A stretch of DNA of 39,601 nt from Candidatus Woesearchaeota archaeon. Its GTDB lineage: Archaea; Nanobdellota; Nanobdellia; Woesearchaeales; JASKKU01. The notes below the pieces were generated by a model, which was not told the origin of the DNA, did not search any database, and worked only from the letters and a program-made list of their open reading frames with translations. Positions within the stretch are counted from its first letter, which is position 1. Each line of letters begins with the position of its first letter. Below, piece by piece: positions 32,672 to 39,601 of this stretch. The stretch covers positions 1-39,601 of the forward strand of contig DSBS01000044.1 in assembly GCA_011045925.1 (NCBI GenBank), written 5' to 3'. The position numbers were made by a program, and so were the translations under genes.

Positions 32672-33742
32672 TTAACCTATCAGGGTTGAAAAAATTCCTG
32701 TCAGGAAAAGGTTAAGCACTGTAAAAACAAAGCCGGACAATACAATAAAAGCCGGCATATATTTCAGGCCCGCCTTAATGTTCCCTTCCCTGATTATTGC
32801 AATAATCATAGATGAAAATACCGCAGTCAGGAATATTACTACATAAGACATTAAAGTAAATGTTGCCGGCTCTACAGGAACAGCCTCTATTGCACCAATA
32901 GAAAAAAGCCCTGTCTGCTGGACATCCTGGGGAATGCTTGCAGAGTCCATCTTTGATACAAAGCCTTCAAGAACCAGAAGAAACTGGTTAGAAAGCGCGA
33001 ACAGGAAAGGCGACACAAAGCACGCCACGATTACAATAAACATTACATAATTAAGGTTGGTTGCTGAAATATCCTTTTTTAGCTCTGAAGTGTTCTCAAG
33101 CTCTGAGGAAATTTTATCTACAATAGGGGATATTCTTGCTCCGCCAAGCAGGGACTCGCTTAATATCGAAAAAGTCCTGTTCAGGTCATCAGAGTCATAA
33201 AGCTGTCCCAGATAAATCAATGCATCGCCGGTGTTCTCGCCAACTGCGATTCTCTTTGCAACAAGCTGCAGCTCTTTTGAAAGCTCTCCGTAATCCGGCC
33301 TGATTGAATTCCAGAAAGCCTGCTCAAAGGTTGTTCCTCCCTTAAGGTTTTCAGAGACTGACTTTAAAAACCCCGGAAGATTCTCCTCCATGCTTCTTAT
33401 TCTCTTGTAGATAATGAAATCAAAATAAACCATAATAAAGGAAATAACAATAAAAAAGTAAACAGACAAATAAACCAAAGAGACAAACAGGAAAAACAAA
33501 GGGGTAATTACCAGGTTAAAAACGGTTCTCGAAACCTCAAAGGCTTCTGAAATATCCAAAAAGAAATATAAGCCTAGAACTGCAAGAATCATTGTAACAA
33601 AACCAGCAATAAATAGAGCCCCAAACAGAGCAAAAGGAGGATTCTCAAACCCGGCTTTTCTGGAATAATCTGAGAGGCCTTTCCTAAGCCTCTCAGGAGT
33701 AAGCGTCTTTCCTATAATCTCCAGAAACTCGAATTTTGCCAT
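32672..33742 (-). CDS. TadC/FlaJ-like (type II secretion F) membrane protein 2
   Basis: 356-residue polytopic protein. Membrane helices lie near 40-65, 80-110 and, after a cytosolic stretch, near 230-255, 290-315 and 330-355. The cytosolic loop (about 130-225) has the T2SF signature LPGFLKSVSENLKGGTTFEQAFWNS, LQLVAKRIAVGENTGDALIYL and LLGGARISPIVDKISSELENTSELKK. It forms the membrane platform for the assembly ATPase encoded two genes upstream. It begins 10 nt after the stop of the other T2SF gene; many archaeal systems carry such a pair or a fused version. Confidence 0.87.
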   Translation of the reverse strand: MAKFEFLEIIGKTLTPERLRKGLSDYSRKAGFENPPFALFGALFIAGFVTMILAVLGLYFFLDISEAFEVSRTVFNLVITPLFFLFVSLVYLSVYFFIVISFIMVYFDFIIYKRIRSMEENLPGFLKSVSENLKGGTTFEQAFWNSIRPDYGELSKELQLVAKRIAVGENTGDALIYLGQLYDSDDLNRTFSILSESLLGGARISPIVDKISSELENTSELKKDISATNLNYVMFIVIVACFVSPFLFALSNQFLLVLEGFVSKMDSASIPQDVQQTGLFSIGAIEAVPVEPATFTLMSYVVIFLTAVFSSMIIAIIREGNIKAGLKYMPAFIVLSGFVFTVLNLFLTGIFSTLIG

Positions 33743-33752
33743 TTTTACTCAC

Positions 33753-34538
33753 TTATAGGTTAATCACCGGCCTAACCGACTTGATTATGCTTATGAAAAA
33801 GTACTGCACAACTGCCAAAAGCAGAACAACAACCCAAATGAATACAGTAGGAAGAATTATGCCTACGAAAGTCAGGAAAACAAGCGAGATTGCAAACCCG
33901 AGTGAAGGAAGCACTATCGCAAGCACCAGATAAAGCAAAACGATTGTATTAAGCTTTTTCCCGTATTCTTTTATCTCCAGTGCCAGCTCGTTCCTTATTG
34001 AAGCAAGCGTCTCTTCTAAAGTGTAAGTTACATCGGCTCCTGTTTTGAGTGATACAATTAAGGGATAAAGAACTTTCTTAAACTTTGAGGAAGGAGTCTT
34101 TTCCCTTGCCTGCTCTAACGCTTCCTCAATAGGGGTGCCTGTGTTTATTGCAGTAACAATGCCTTTAAAAAAATCACCAGCAACAGTATTGTCTGAAGCA
34201 GCATCAGTAAGCGCCTGAAGAATTGGGATTCCAGAGTTTATCTTCAAAAGAAGGTACCTTCCCGCAAAAAGAACCTCTTTATCCAGCTCTCTCTGAAGGT
34301 GATAAATCTTTAAGTCCAGGGTTCTGTTGTAAAAAGAAACCATGCCAACAAAAGAGGCAAGCAGAATCAGGGGATAGACCCAAAGAAGTCCGAAGCGGGT
34401 TACAAAAGCAAAGAAAAGGGTTAAAGCCAAAGAAGACATAACTGCTGAAATCATGGTTCTTCTCTTGAACTCCCTGGGGCTTATATCCAGCTTTGCAAGC
34501 TCAAGCTTCCTTTTCAGCTCAATTTCCTTAAGGTTCAT
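33753..34538 (-). CDS. TadB/FlaJ-like (type II secretion F) membrane protein 1
   Basis: 261 residues with two N-terminal membrane helices (about 30-70), a cytosolic T2SF loop (about 80-185: RYLLLKINSGIPILQALTDA, GIVTAINTGTPIEEALEQA, LKTGADVTYTLEETLASIRNEL) and two to three C-terminal helices (about 195-255). The start overlaps the stop of the ATPase gene by 4 nt, so they are translationally coupled. With the following gene it forms the inner-membrane platform of a type IV pilus-like machine. Confidence 0.87.
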   Translation of the reverse strand: MNLKEIELKRKLELAKLDISPREFKRRTMISAVMSSLALTLFFAFVTRFGLLWVYPLILLASFVGMVSFYNRTLDLKIYHLQRELDKEVLFAGRYLLLKINSGIPILQALTDAASDNTVAGDFFKGIVTAINTGTPIEEALEQAREKTPSSKFKKVLYPLIVSLKTGADVTYTLEETLASIRNELALEIKEYGKKLNTIVLLYLVLAIVLPSLGFAISLVFLTFVGIILPTVFIWVVVLLLAVVQYFFISIIKSVRPVINL

Positions 34539-35992
34539 TTTTTCTTAATGTCTTTTTTATGGTAATACTTAGATATTAATAACCCGACCTTATCAACATC
34601 ATCAAACTGCTTCTCAACAAGCCAGTTGATAAACTTAGTCTTCTTAGCCACATCTGCAAGAATCGCGCTCTCGCTTAAGCCTGAATAAAGGTTTATCTCA
34701 TCAATAATCCTTTTTGGCTTTTTTGCCATGATAAACTTATCCGTTGAAAAATTATACTGAAAGATTACATTTTCATTTCCGCTGTCATCAATTTCTGCCA
34801 CCTGGAGGGTTTTCCTTTTTCCAGTCCTTCTGTTCCTGAACTGAACCACTATAAGCCCTATGGAAGAAATTAAGTTTTTTGGCAGGTCAATTGGAGGGTT
34901 TGTAAGCCTGTTAATGGTTTCATGGGCGTTGTTCGCATGAATTGTCCCATAAACAGAATGCCCAGTATGCATCGCCTCAAAAAGAACTTCAGCCTCTCTT
35001 TTCCTTCTGATTTCTCCCACCAGTATCCTGTCTGGCCTCATCCTTAGCGAGTTAATAACCAAGTCCAGCATTGTAATCTCGCCTTTTCCTTCCGGGTTTG
35101 CAAGCCTAGTTTCCATTGGAACCCAATGAAGATGGTCCGGAAGAACAAGCTCTCTTGTATCCTCTATGCTTATAACTCTCTGGTTTGGAGGAAGGAAATT
35201 GCTTATTGCATTTAGCATAGATGTCTTTCCTGAAGCTGTGCCGCCAGCAACAAGGATAGAAAGCTCGTACTGCATTGCAAGCCATATCCAGGCAGCAACC
35301 TCTGATGTCAAGGTTTCCTTTTTTATCAAATCTACAACTGTCCAGGGCTTGTCAGAGAACTTCCTGATTGTAAGTGTATTGCCCGTAGTGGAAATAGGGT
35401 ACAATGTTGCATTTACCCTGTCTCCGGTCTTAAGAGTTGCATCCATAAGTGGCTGAAGCACTGTTATGTCTTTTCCAACCTCTCTTCCGATGAGGGTTGA
35501 ATAGTGCCTTATCTTTCTCTCATTCTCAACAAAGATATTTGTTTTAAGCCAGCCATACTGCCTATGATAAATCCATACACAATCCTTTGCGCTGTTAACA
35601 ACAATTTCTTCCAGGTTTGAATCGTTAAGGAGAATCTCTATTTTTCCAAGGCCAAGGTTTTCCCTGATAAGATGATTTACCAGGAAATCAGCTGTCGGCA
35701 TATCAACCTGCGGCAGGTATTTTCTTATCAGTACATGCAGCTCCCTTATGAACTCCTTTTCAATTGCCTTGTATCCCTGCTCTATAGATATATTCACCAC
35801 GCCAATATTAACCTTTGAGACGAACTCTTCCTTAATCTTCTCAAGTATTCCCAGTGTAACCTTGCTTATGTTAAGAATGGAGACAGTGTAAACAGGAACA
35901 AAGTCATCCGGATAAAGGTTAATCCGAACATTCGCAACAAGGTCATTAACCTTGATTTCATACTCATCCATTAGTTTTTCCTTATTAGACAT
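34535..35992 (-). CDS. Type II/IV secretion (TadA/FlaI/VirB11-like) ATPase
   Basis: Hexameric ATPase powering assembly of a pilus-like filament. 485 residues: N-terminal domain (about 1-215) with the LEEIVVNS and TLTIRKFSDKPW segments; Walker A GGTASGKTS (250-258); Asp box SIEDTREL; Walker B RILVGEIR (Glu327); and His box HTGHSVYGTIHAN (342-354). The C-terminal 60 residues are specific. The closest familiar group is the archaeal TadA/FlaI type. ATG 35992 lies 8 nt inside the upstream coiled-coil gene; an internal ATG at 35971, with AAGGA before it, is an alternative. Confidence 0.92.
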   Translation of the reverse strand: MSNKEKLMDEYEIKVNDLVANVRINLYPDDFVPVYTVSILNISKVTLGILEKIKEEFVSKVNIGVVNISIEQGYKAIEKEFIRELHVLIRKYLPQVDMPTADFLVNHLIRENLGLGKIEILLNDSNLEEIVVNSAKDCVWIYHRQYGWLKTNIFVENERKIRHYSTLIGREVGKDITVLQPLMDATLKTGDRVNATLYPISTTGNTLTIRKFSDKPWTVVDLIKKETLTSEVAAWIWLAMQYELSILVAGGTASGKTSMLNAISNFLPPNQRVISIEDTRELVLPDHLHWVPMETRLANPEGKGEITMLDLVINSLRMRPDRILVGEIRRKREAEVLFEAMHTGHSVYGTIHANNAHETINRLTNPPIDLPKNLISSIGLIVVQFRNRRTGKRKTLQVAEIDDSGNENVIFQYNFSTDKFIMAKKPKRIIDEINLYSGLSESAILADVAKKTKFINWLVEKQFDDVDKVGLLISKYYHKKDIKKK

Positions 35993-38438
35993 TTTCTAGA
36001 CCCCCGGGGAATTCTCCCAATGAACCTTCTGAAGCATAATCCATGCTTAATGATTGATGGAGTTCAAAAACCTTTTGCTTTACTGCTTCAAGGTCCTCCT
36101 TTAAAAAGAAAGGCATTGAGGAATATGTCTGAAAGAACCTTTTAAGAGCTGCCCTGGCATCATTAGCCCTTCCCGACTTAACCAACTCTTCTATATGAGA
36201 AAGCTGCCTGAGCAAAAAAGAAAGCCCGGATGACTTATCCAGCTCAGCCTTTTTCTCAAGGCTATAAAGCAGCCTTTCATACAGGCTGTTGGAATCGGAA
36301 AGAAGCCTTAGCTTAACCCTGGATGTTTCCATTGATGAAACCAGTCGCGACAACTCATCATAAATAACCAAGGCGCTTTCAACCTTGTTCTGCTCCAGGG
36401 ATGTATTAAACTCTCCTGAAAGCTGCTTAAAGCGATTAATGCTTGTACGCTCGTTTTGGATTGCATTCCTTGTTTCAGCAATCTGAAACTTTACCAGGCA
36501 GCCAAGAAGCTTATGCTTAAAGAAAATCTTTTGCTCAGGAAAAAGCTCAGGAATTTCAAACACCACCTTTTTGATTTTCTGATATCTTTCTGCAAAGTCG
36601 CCTAGCTGGTTTAGGCTGATTTTTGCTTCCATCGCCTCTATTTCTGCCTTAACGGTTGAAAAGATTGAAGAGAAAACTGCCTTGTTGTCCCTGAGGAACT
36701 TGCTTATAATCTTATCCTCAAGCTCTGACGCCTTTTTTCCCAGCTCAAGGGCTTTCTCAGAGAAGAAGCCTTGTGACAAAATCCTGCAAGCTTTTTTTAT
36801 TCTCTCAAGCTTCTCCAGAGACTCATTCAGCCTGTCTTCTGAAAATAGCCTCTCGGACTCAACAAAGCTCAAAGATAATTTTTTTAGCAGGAAATGCTCT
36901 TTATCCTTTTTCTGAATCTTTTCCTTATTCATCCTTTCCAGGTCTGGCAGAGACTGGATGCTAATGTTTTTGCTCTGTGCATTGCTTTCTGAGCCTGGCT
37001 TTCCCTCCAAAGATTCTGGCAAACTCGGAACTGTACCCTGAGAATCCGTGCCTAAACCCGGTTTCTGGCTTCTGGCGTTTTGCTGTTTAAGCTGATTATC
37101 GTGAAACCCTGGTTTTGCTGGAGCCTTAGCCTGCTCTTTCTGCCTTGATGCTAGCTGTGGATGTGGCTGCATTTGTTTTGGCTTTTCAGGCAGCTGGCCG
37201 CTTTCAAGCGAGCTTTCAAGTGAAGCTTCCTTTAGGTTCTTCAGGGCTGATGACAAGGACTCAATTGCGTCCTTATGGGCTGGTGCCCTGCCTTGCTCAA
37301 AACTTGAGCCAGAAGCAGATTCTTGAGCTAAATCTTGTGTGGGGCTAACCTCTGTTTCTGGTGGGAATGTGCTTAGCCCAGGCTGGCGGGATTCAAAGTC
37401 TTCATAGCCAATCAACTCTTCTTTTAGCTCTTCCTTCTCTTTCTTGGGGGTTTTCCTGAACCGCGACCTTCTCTCAATGTCTTCTCTTAATCTTAAAAGC
37501 TGGTCATTAAACTGGTCCCTGGAGGGAATAATCATATTAAGGATTTCGTCGGAAAAGCCTAACTCGTCAGAGGAGTTAGCTAAATTTTTAAGGGAATTCA
37601 TGTAGCTTGCTGTCTCATCGCCTAAGATTGGATTAACATTATAAAGCCTGCCTGTATTAATAAGCGATATTGCCTTTTCCTGGCTAAGCTTGGTTTTCTG
37701 CAGGTCTTTGTTTTTTATGCTCTCTCTTATCTCATCCATCTGAATCAGAAAAGCCTTCTTTTTAAACCCCCAAAGCTTGAAAAGGACTGCCGTTGATATA
37801 AGGTTGTTAAACAAAGAATCCTCCTCGGCTGAAATTCTTTCCTTTGTCCTGGAGTAAAGAGAAGAAAGCGATTCAAGATAAGAATCAAGAGACTCATAGA
37901 AATCAAGAATCTGCCGGTCATTCAGGCTGTAAATCATTTTAAAGAGCTTTTCATTGGCCTTCTCACACAAGCCTGCTATCTCCTTATCAAAGATATTTCT
38001 CTCTTCTTCAGGCAGAACCTTTGGAAGTATTGATGATACCAAGGCGCGAATAGTAATTTTTATGAAAATTGAGGCGATGTTGGTTTCAAGAGCAATAAAC
38101 CTGTTTAGCTGAGCCTTTGCACCTGAGAAAAAATCATCTGCTTCCTTGGGCATGTAGTCAAATGAGCTTTCAGTATTGGTATCAGGCATATCCTTTAGTG
38201 AAGCCTTTTCTGCTTGCTGCCGTGAATCAGGCTTAACATCTGATTTTAATGAAACAATTGTGTTTGTCAGCTTGTAATCTATCTTAACAAATCCCAGCTG
38301 CTCAAGAAGCTGAAGCGTGTTTTCAAGAATGTCCTTTTTTATTTTGCAGATCTTTGAGAGGTCATCTACTGAGATTGAGCCCTTTTCCTTGATAATATTA
38401 ATGATATTATCTGCTTCAGTTTCTATTTGGTAAGGCAT
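35985..38438 (-). CDS. Winged-helix plus coiled-coil protein of the pilus operon
   Basis: 817 residues, no named family recognised. Residues about 5-65 form a winged helix (ADNIINIIKEKGSISVDDLSKI...LLEQLGFVKID). A helical, charged region follows (about 95-330), then a low-complexity linker rich in Pro, Gln, Ser, Glu and Lys (about 340-490), and a long mostly helical C-terminal half with coiled-coil character (about 495-790). There is no signal peptide or membrane helix, so it is cytosolic. As first gene of the ATPase/T2SF operon with an 8-nt overlap it is probably a structural or regulatory part of the machine. The winged helix may mediate protein contact rather than DNA binding. Leaderless start predicted (TATA 27 nt upstream). 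Confidence 0.72.
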   Translation of the reverse strand: MPYQIETEADNIINIIKEKGSISVDDLSKICKIKKDILENTLQLLEQLGFVKIDYKLTNTIVSLKSDVKPDSRQQAEKASLKDMPDTNTESSFDYMPKEADDFFSGAKAQLNRFIALETNIASIFIKITIRALVSSILPKVLPEEERNIFDKEIAGLCEKANEKLFKMIYSLNDRQILDFYESLDSYLESLSSLYSRTKERISAEEDSLFNNLISTAVLFKLWGFKKKAFLIQMDEIRESIKNKDLQKTKLSQEKAISLINTGRLYNVNPILGDETASYMNSLKNLANSSDELGFSDEILNMIIPSRDQFNDQLLRLREDIERRSRFRKTPKKEKEELKEELIGYEDFESRQPGLSTFPPETEVSPTQDLAQESASGSSFEQGRAPAHKDAIESLSSALKNLKEASLESSLESGQLPEKPKQMQPHPQLASRQKEQAKAPAKPGFHDNQLKQQNARSQKPGLGTDSQGTVPSLPESLEGKPGSESNAQSKNISIQSLPDLERMNKEKIQKKDKEHFLLKKLSLSFVESERLFSEDRLNESLEKLERIKKACRILSQGFFSEKALELGKKASELEDKIISKFLRDNKAVFSSIFSTVKAEIEAMEAKISLNQLGDFAERYQKIKKVVFEIPELFPEQKIFFKHKLLGCLVKFQIAETRNAIQNERTSINRFKQLSGEFNTSLEQNKVESALVIYDELSRLVSSMETSRVKLRLLSDSNSLYERLLYSLEKKAELDKSSGLSFLLRQLSHIEELVKSGRANDARAALKRFFQTYSSMPFFLKEDLEAVKQKVFELHQSLSMDYASEGSLGEFPGGLENV

Positions 38439-38458
38439 TAATACTTTTAAAAGAAAGT

Positions 38459-38470
38459 AAATTAAAAAGG
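38459..38470 (-). promoter_or_regulatory. TATA element of the pilus operon
   Basis: Minus-strand CCTTTTTAATTT is centred about 27 nt before ATG 38438, predicting a leaderless transcript. Confidence 0.45.
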
Positions 38471-38515
38471 TTTTGAACTACTTTAAAGTGTTGTAAGCAA
38501 AATTTAAGAACAAAC

Positions 38516-39178
38516 CTACTCTTGCTTGAGAAACTCAAAGGAAAAGGATTTTTCCTTCATCTCAGGAATTCTTTCCTTAAGCTCTTTTTCAAGCTCTTTA
38601 ACAACATTTTCTGGCACAGGCTTTGCATTTACTGAAACAGAAACAGCTTTTTCAGAAACATCCAGTTTTTCAGGTTTTTTCCCGATAAGCTCGCTTATTG
38701 CTATCTCAAGCTTTTCCTTTGGCTCGTCAAAGGTTCTTAGGATTTTAAATTTATACTCGATATCCCTGCCGGCAAGCGGGTGGTTAAAGTCAATCAGCAC
38801 TCTTCCTCCTGTAACTGACTTGATTATTCCAGGAAGCCCGTTTATCTCAACCTGCAGGCCAACTACTGGCTTAAGCTCACTCTCAGAAAACTTAGAAGCC
38901 GGAACAAGCCTAATCAGTTCTCTTTTCCTTTCGCCAAAAGCATCTTTTGCTTGAAGCAGTATTTCGTAATCCTTTTCCAGCTCTTTATCTGCAAGAGCAT
39001 CATTAAAGCCTTTTGGAAAAAAGCTTTTTCCAATTTGGGTCATTCTTGGAGAAAGCTTCTCAGCATCTCCTCCTTCCTTTTCAGCAACAGTCTTTATGTT
39101 TGTATCAAAGAGCTCGCCTGTGCTCTTAATCCTGCCTTCAAAATCAAGCTCAATAAAATCAAGGTTCTTTGTTTTCAT
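38516..39178 (-). CDS. FKBP-type peptidyl-prolyl isomerase, archaeal long (SlyD-like) form
   Basis: Prolyl isomerase and chaperone. 220 residues from ATG 39178: FKBP strands FIELDFEGRIKSTGELFDTN, then ...FFPKGFNDALADKELEKDYEILL, the inserted flap (IF) domain with KDAFGERKRELIRLVPASKF...VEINGLPGIIKSVTGGRVLIDFNHPLAGRDIEYKFKI, and a C-terminal alpha/beta extension of about 70 residues seen in archaeal long FKBPs. The NHPLAGR sequence is a good family marker. A longer reading from 39310 would run through the tRNA gene and is rejected. A TATA element 28 nt upstream implies leaderless expression. Confidence 0.92.
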   Translation of the reverse strand: MKTKNLDFIELDFEGRIKSTGELFDTNIKTVAEKEGGDAEKLSPRMTQIGKSFFPKGFNDALADKELEKDYEILLQAKDAFGERKRELIRLVPASKFSESELKPVVGLQVEINGLPGIIKSVTGGRVLIDFNHPLAGRDIEYKFKILRTFDEPKEKLEIAISELIGKKPEKLDVSEKAVSVSVNAKPVPENVVKELEKELKERIPEMKEKSFSFEFLKQE

Positions 39179-39202
39179 GAAAATAAGGAATCTGAGGAAA
39201 TG

Positions 39203-39211
39203 TTTTAAAGG
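39203..39211 (-). promoter_or_regulatory. TATA element of the FKBP gene
   Basis: Minus-strand CCTTTAAAA is centred about 28 nt before ATG 39178. Confidence 0.5.
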
Positions 39212-39220
39212 TTTCGTAAA

Positions 39221-39230
39221 AGATTTAAAG
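39221..39230 (+). promoter_or_regulatory. TATA element of tRNA-Thr
   Basis: AGATTTAAAG is centred about 27 nt before the first base of the tRNA, placing the transcription start at the mature 5' end or within 2 nt of it. Confidence 0.5.
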
Positions 39231-39253
39231 AATTGCCAAATCTGCTTGCTTGC

Positions 39254-39325
39254 GCCTCTGTGGCTTAGTCGTATAGCGCATCCTTGGTAAGGATGAGGTC
39301 CCGGGTTCAACTCCCGGCAGAGGCT
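39254..39325 (+). tRNA. tRNA-Thr (anticodon GGT)
   Basis: 72-nt cloverleaf, CCA not encoded. Acceptor GCCTCTG (39254-39260) pairs fully with CAGAGGC (39318-39324), with discriminator T at 39325. Anticodon stem CATCC/GGATG (39279-39283 and 39291-39295) encloses TTGGTAA, anticodon GGT at 39286-39288. T stem CCGGG/CCCGG (39301-39305 and 39313-39317) encloses TTCAACT. The D stem is only three pairs (GCT/AGC). No intron. It decodes ACC/ACU. U73 is typical of archaeal threonine tRNA. Confidence 0.96.
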
Positions 39326-39339
39326 TCTTCAAAAGAAAG

Positions 39340-39350
39340 TTTTTTATACT
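39340..39350 (+). promoter_or_regulatory. TATA element of the terminal membrane-protein gene
   Basis: TTTTTTATACT is centred about 26 nt before ATG 39371. The same T-run could also end the tRNA transcript. Confidence 0.45.
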
Positions 39351-39370
39351 TCTGAATTAATTTTTGGTTT

Positions 39371-39601
39371 ATGGCATTAAAAAAGAAAGGCCAAATCTTC
39401 ACTGGGATTATGGTTCTTGTCTTCATTATGGTGGTAGCATTAATTCCTTCACCAAAGATAGACCAAAGCTATAAAGACCTTCACAAATGGGAAAACCTTA
39501 TTATGAGAAATGCCGGGATTTTATACCAGCTCGAAAACAGCGTTCTCCCAAGAGCAACGAGGACTATATCATATTGTGCAATGAAAGAGGTTGCTGAACT
39601 A
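39371..39601 (+). CDS. Membrane protein with pilin-like N-terminus (3'-truncated)
   Basis: The first 77 codons of a gene that runs off the window. The N-terminus MALKKKGQIFTGIMVLVFIMVV has a basic start, Lys-Gly-Gln and a hydrophobic helix, as in class III signals, although Gly stands where Glu+5 is usual. The following residues (about 25-77) are mixed helical with a Cys near residue 70 (ISYCAMKEV). It could be a minor pilin-like or an ordinary single-pass protein; the rest is needed to decide. It is probably leaderless. Confidence 0.6.
   Translation, partial: MALKKKGQIFTGIMVLVFIMVVALIPSPKIDQSYKDLHKWENLIMRNAGILYQLENSVLPRATRTISYCAMKEVAEL

Noticed and set aside
39179..39310. N-terminal extension of the FKBP gene
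   Set aside because: It would be translated through the tRNA-Thr gene on the opposite strand and lacks family similarity; the family starts at 39178.

Overview
The window looks like a chromosomal segment of an archaeon, most likely a DPANN-type lineage (Woesearchaeota/Pacearchaeota-like; the exact phylum cannot be fixed from sequence alone). The reasons are transcription factors TFB and TFS, an archaeal signal peptidase, EndoQ, the wybutosine enzymes TYW1 and TYW3, RIO kinase, class III (type IV pilin-like) signal sequences, AT-rich TATA elements about 25-28 nt before many start codons (leaderless mRNAs), and several very large Cys-rich secreted proteins. Coding is dense: no gene-free stretch exceeds about 150 bases and many neighbours overlap by 4 nt.

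Layout. 1-3403 (+): 3' part of a type IA topoisomerase, signal peptidase I, TFS and a DUF167 protein. 3440-7497 (-): an operon read as lysS (class II LysRS), a retropepsin-like protease, a RimK-like ATP-grasp ligase and pgk. 7615-9163: tyw3 convergent with a YvcK-like protein. 9283-11107 (+): a membrane-tethered winged-helix regulator and a Lit/DUF1461-like membrane protein. 11104-13331 (-): TFB followed by EndoQ. 13421-15220 (+): two paralogous pilin-like proteins and a RIO1-type kinase. 15227-17319 (-): a cytosolic beta-propeller followed by a KaiC-family ATPase. 17374-21731 (-): a small membrane protein and a 1319-residue LamG/Cys-rich secreted protein. 21869-24112: e-MtaB methylthiotransferase convergent with TYW1. 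24208-30010 (+): two tandem paralogous Cys-rich secreted proteins of about 960 residues. 30003-32586: an FmrO-like rRNA methyltransferase divergent from a protein with two nucleotidyltransferase-like repeats. 32672-38438 (-): a pilus/archaellum-type assembly operon (winged-helix coiled-coil protein, secretion ATPase, two TadC/FlaJ-like membrane proteins). 38516-39601: FKBP-type isomerase (-), tRNA-Thr(GGT) (+), and the start of another membrane protein.

Functional themes. Information processing is represented by topoisomerase, TFB, TFS, LysRS, EndoQ, tRNA-Thr and three enzymes acting at tRNA position 37. Cell-surface construction is represented by the assembly ATPase operon, the class III signal proteins, signal peptidase and three giant disulfide-rich exported proteins. 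The least explained parts are the propeller/KaiC operon, the RimK/retropepsin operon, the tandem Cys-rich paralogs, the wHTH/Lit pair and the double nucleotidyltransferase.

No insertion sequence, CRISPR array, integrase or rRNA was seen.
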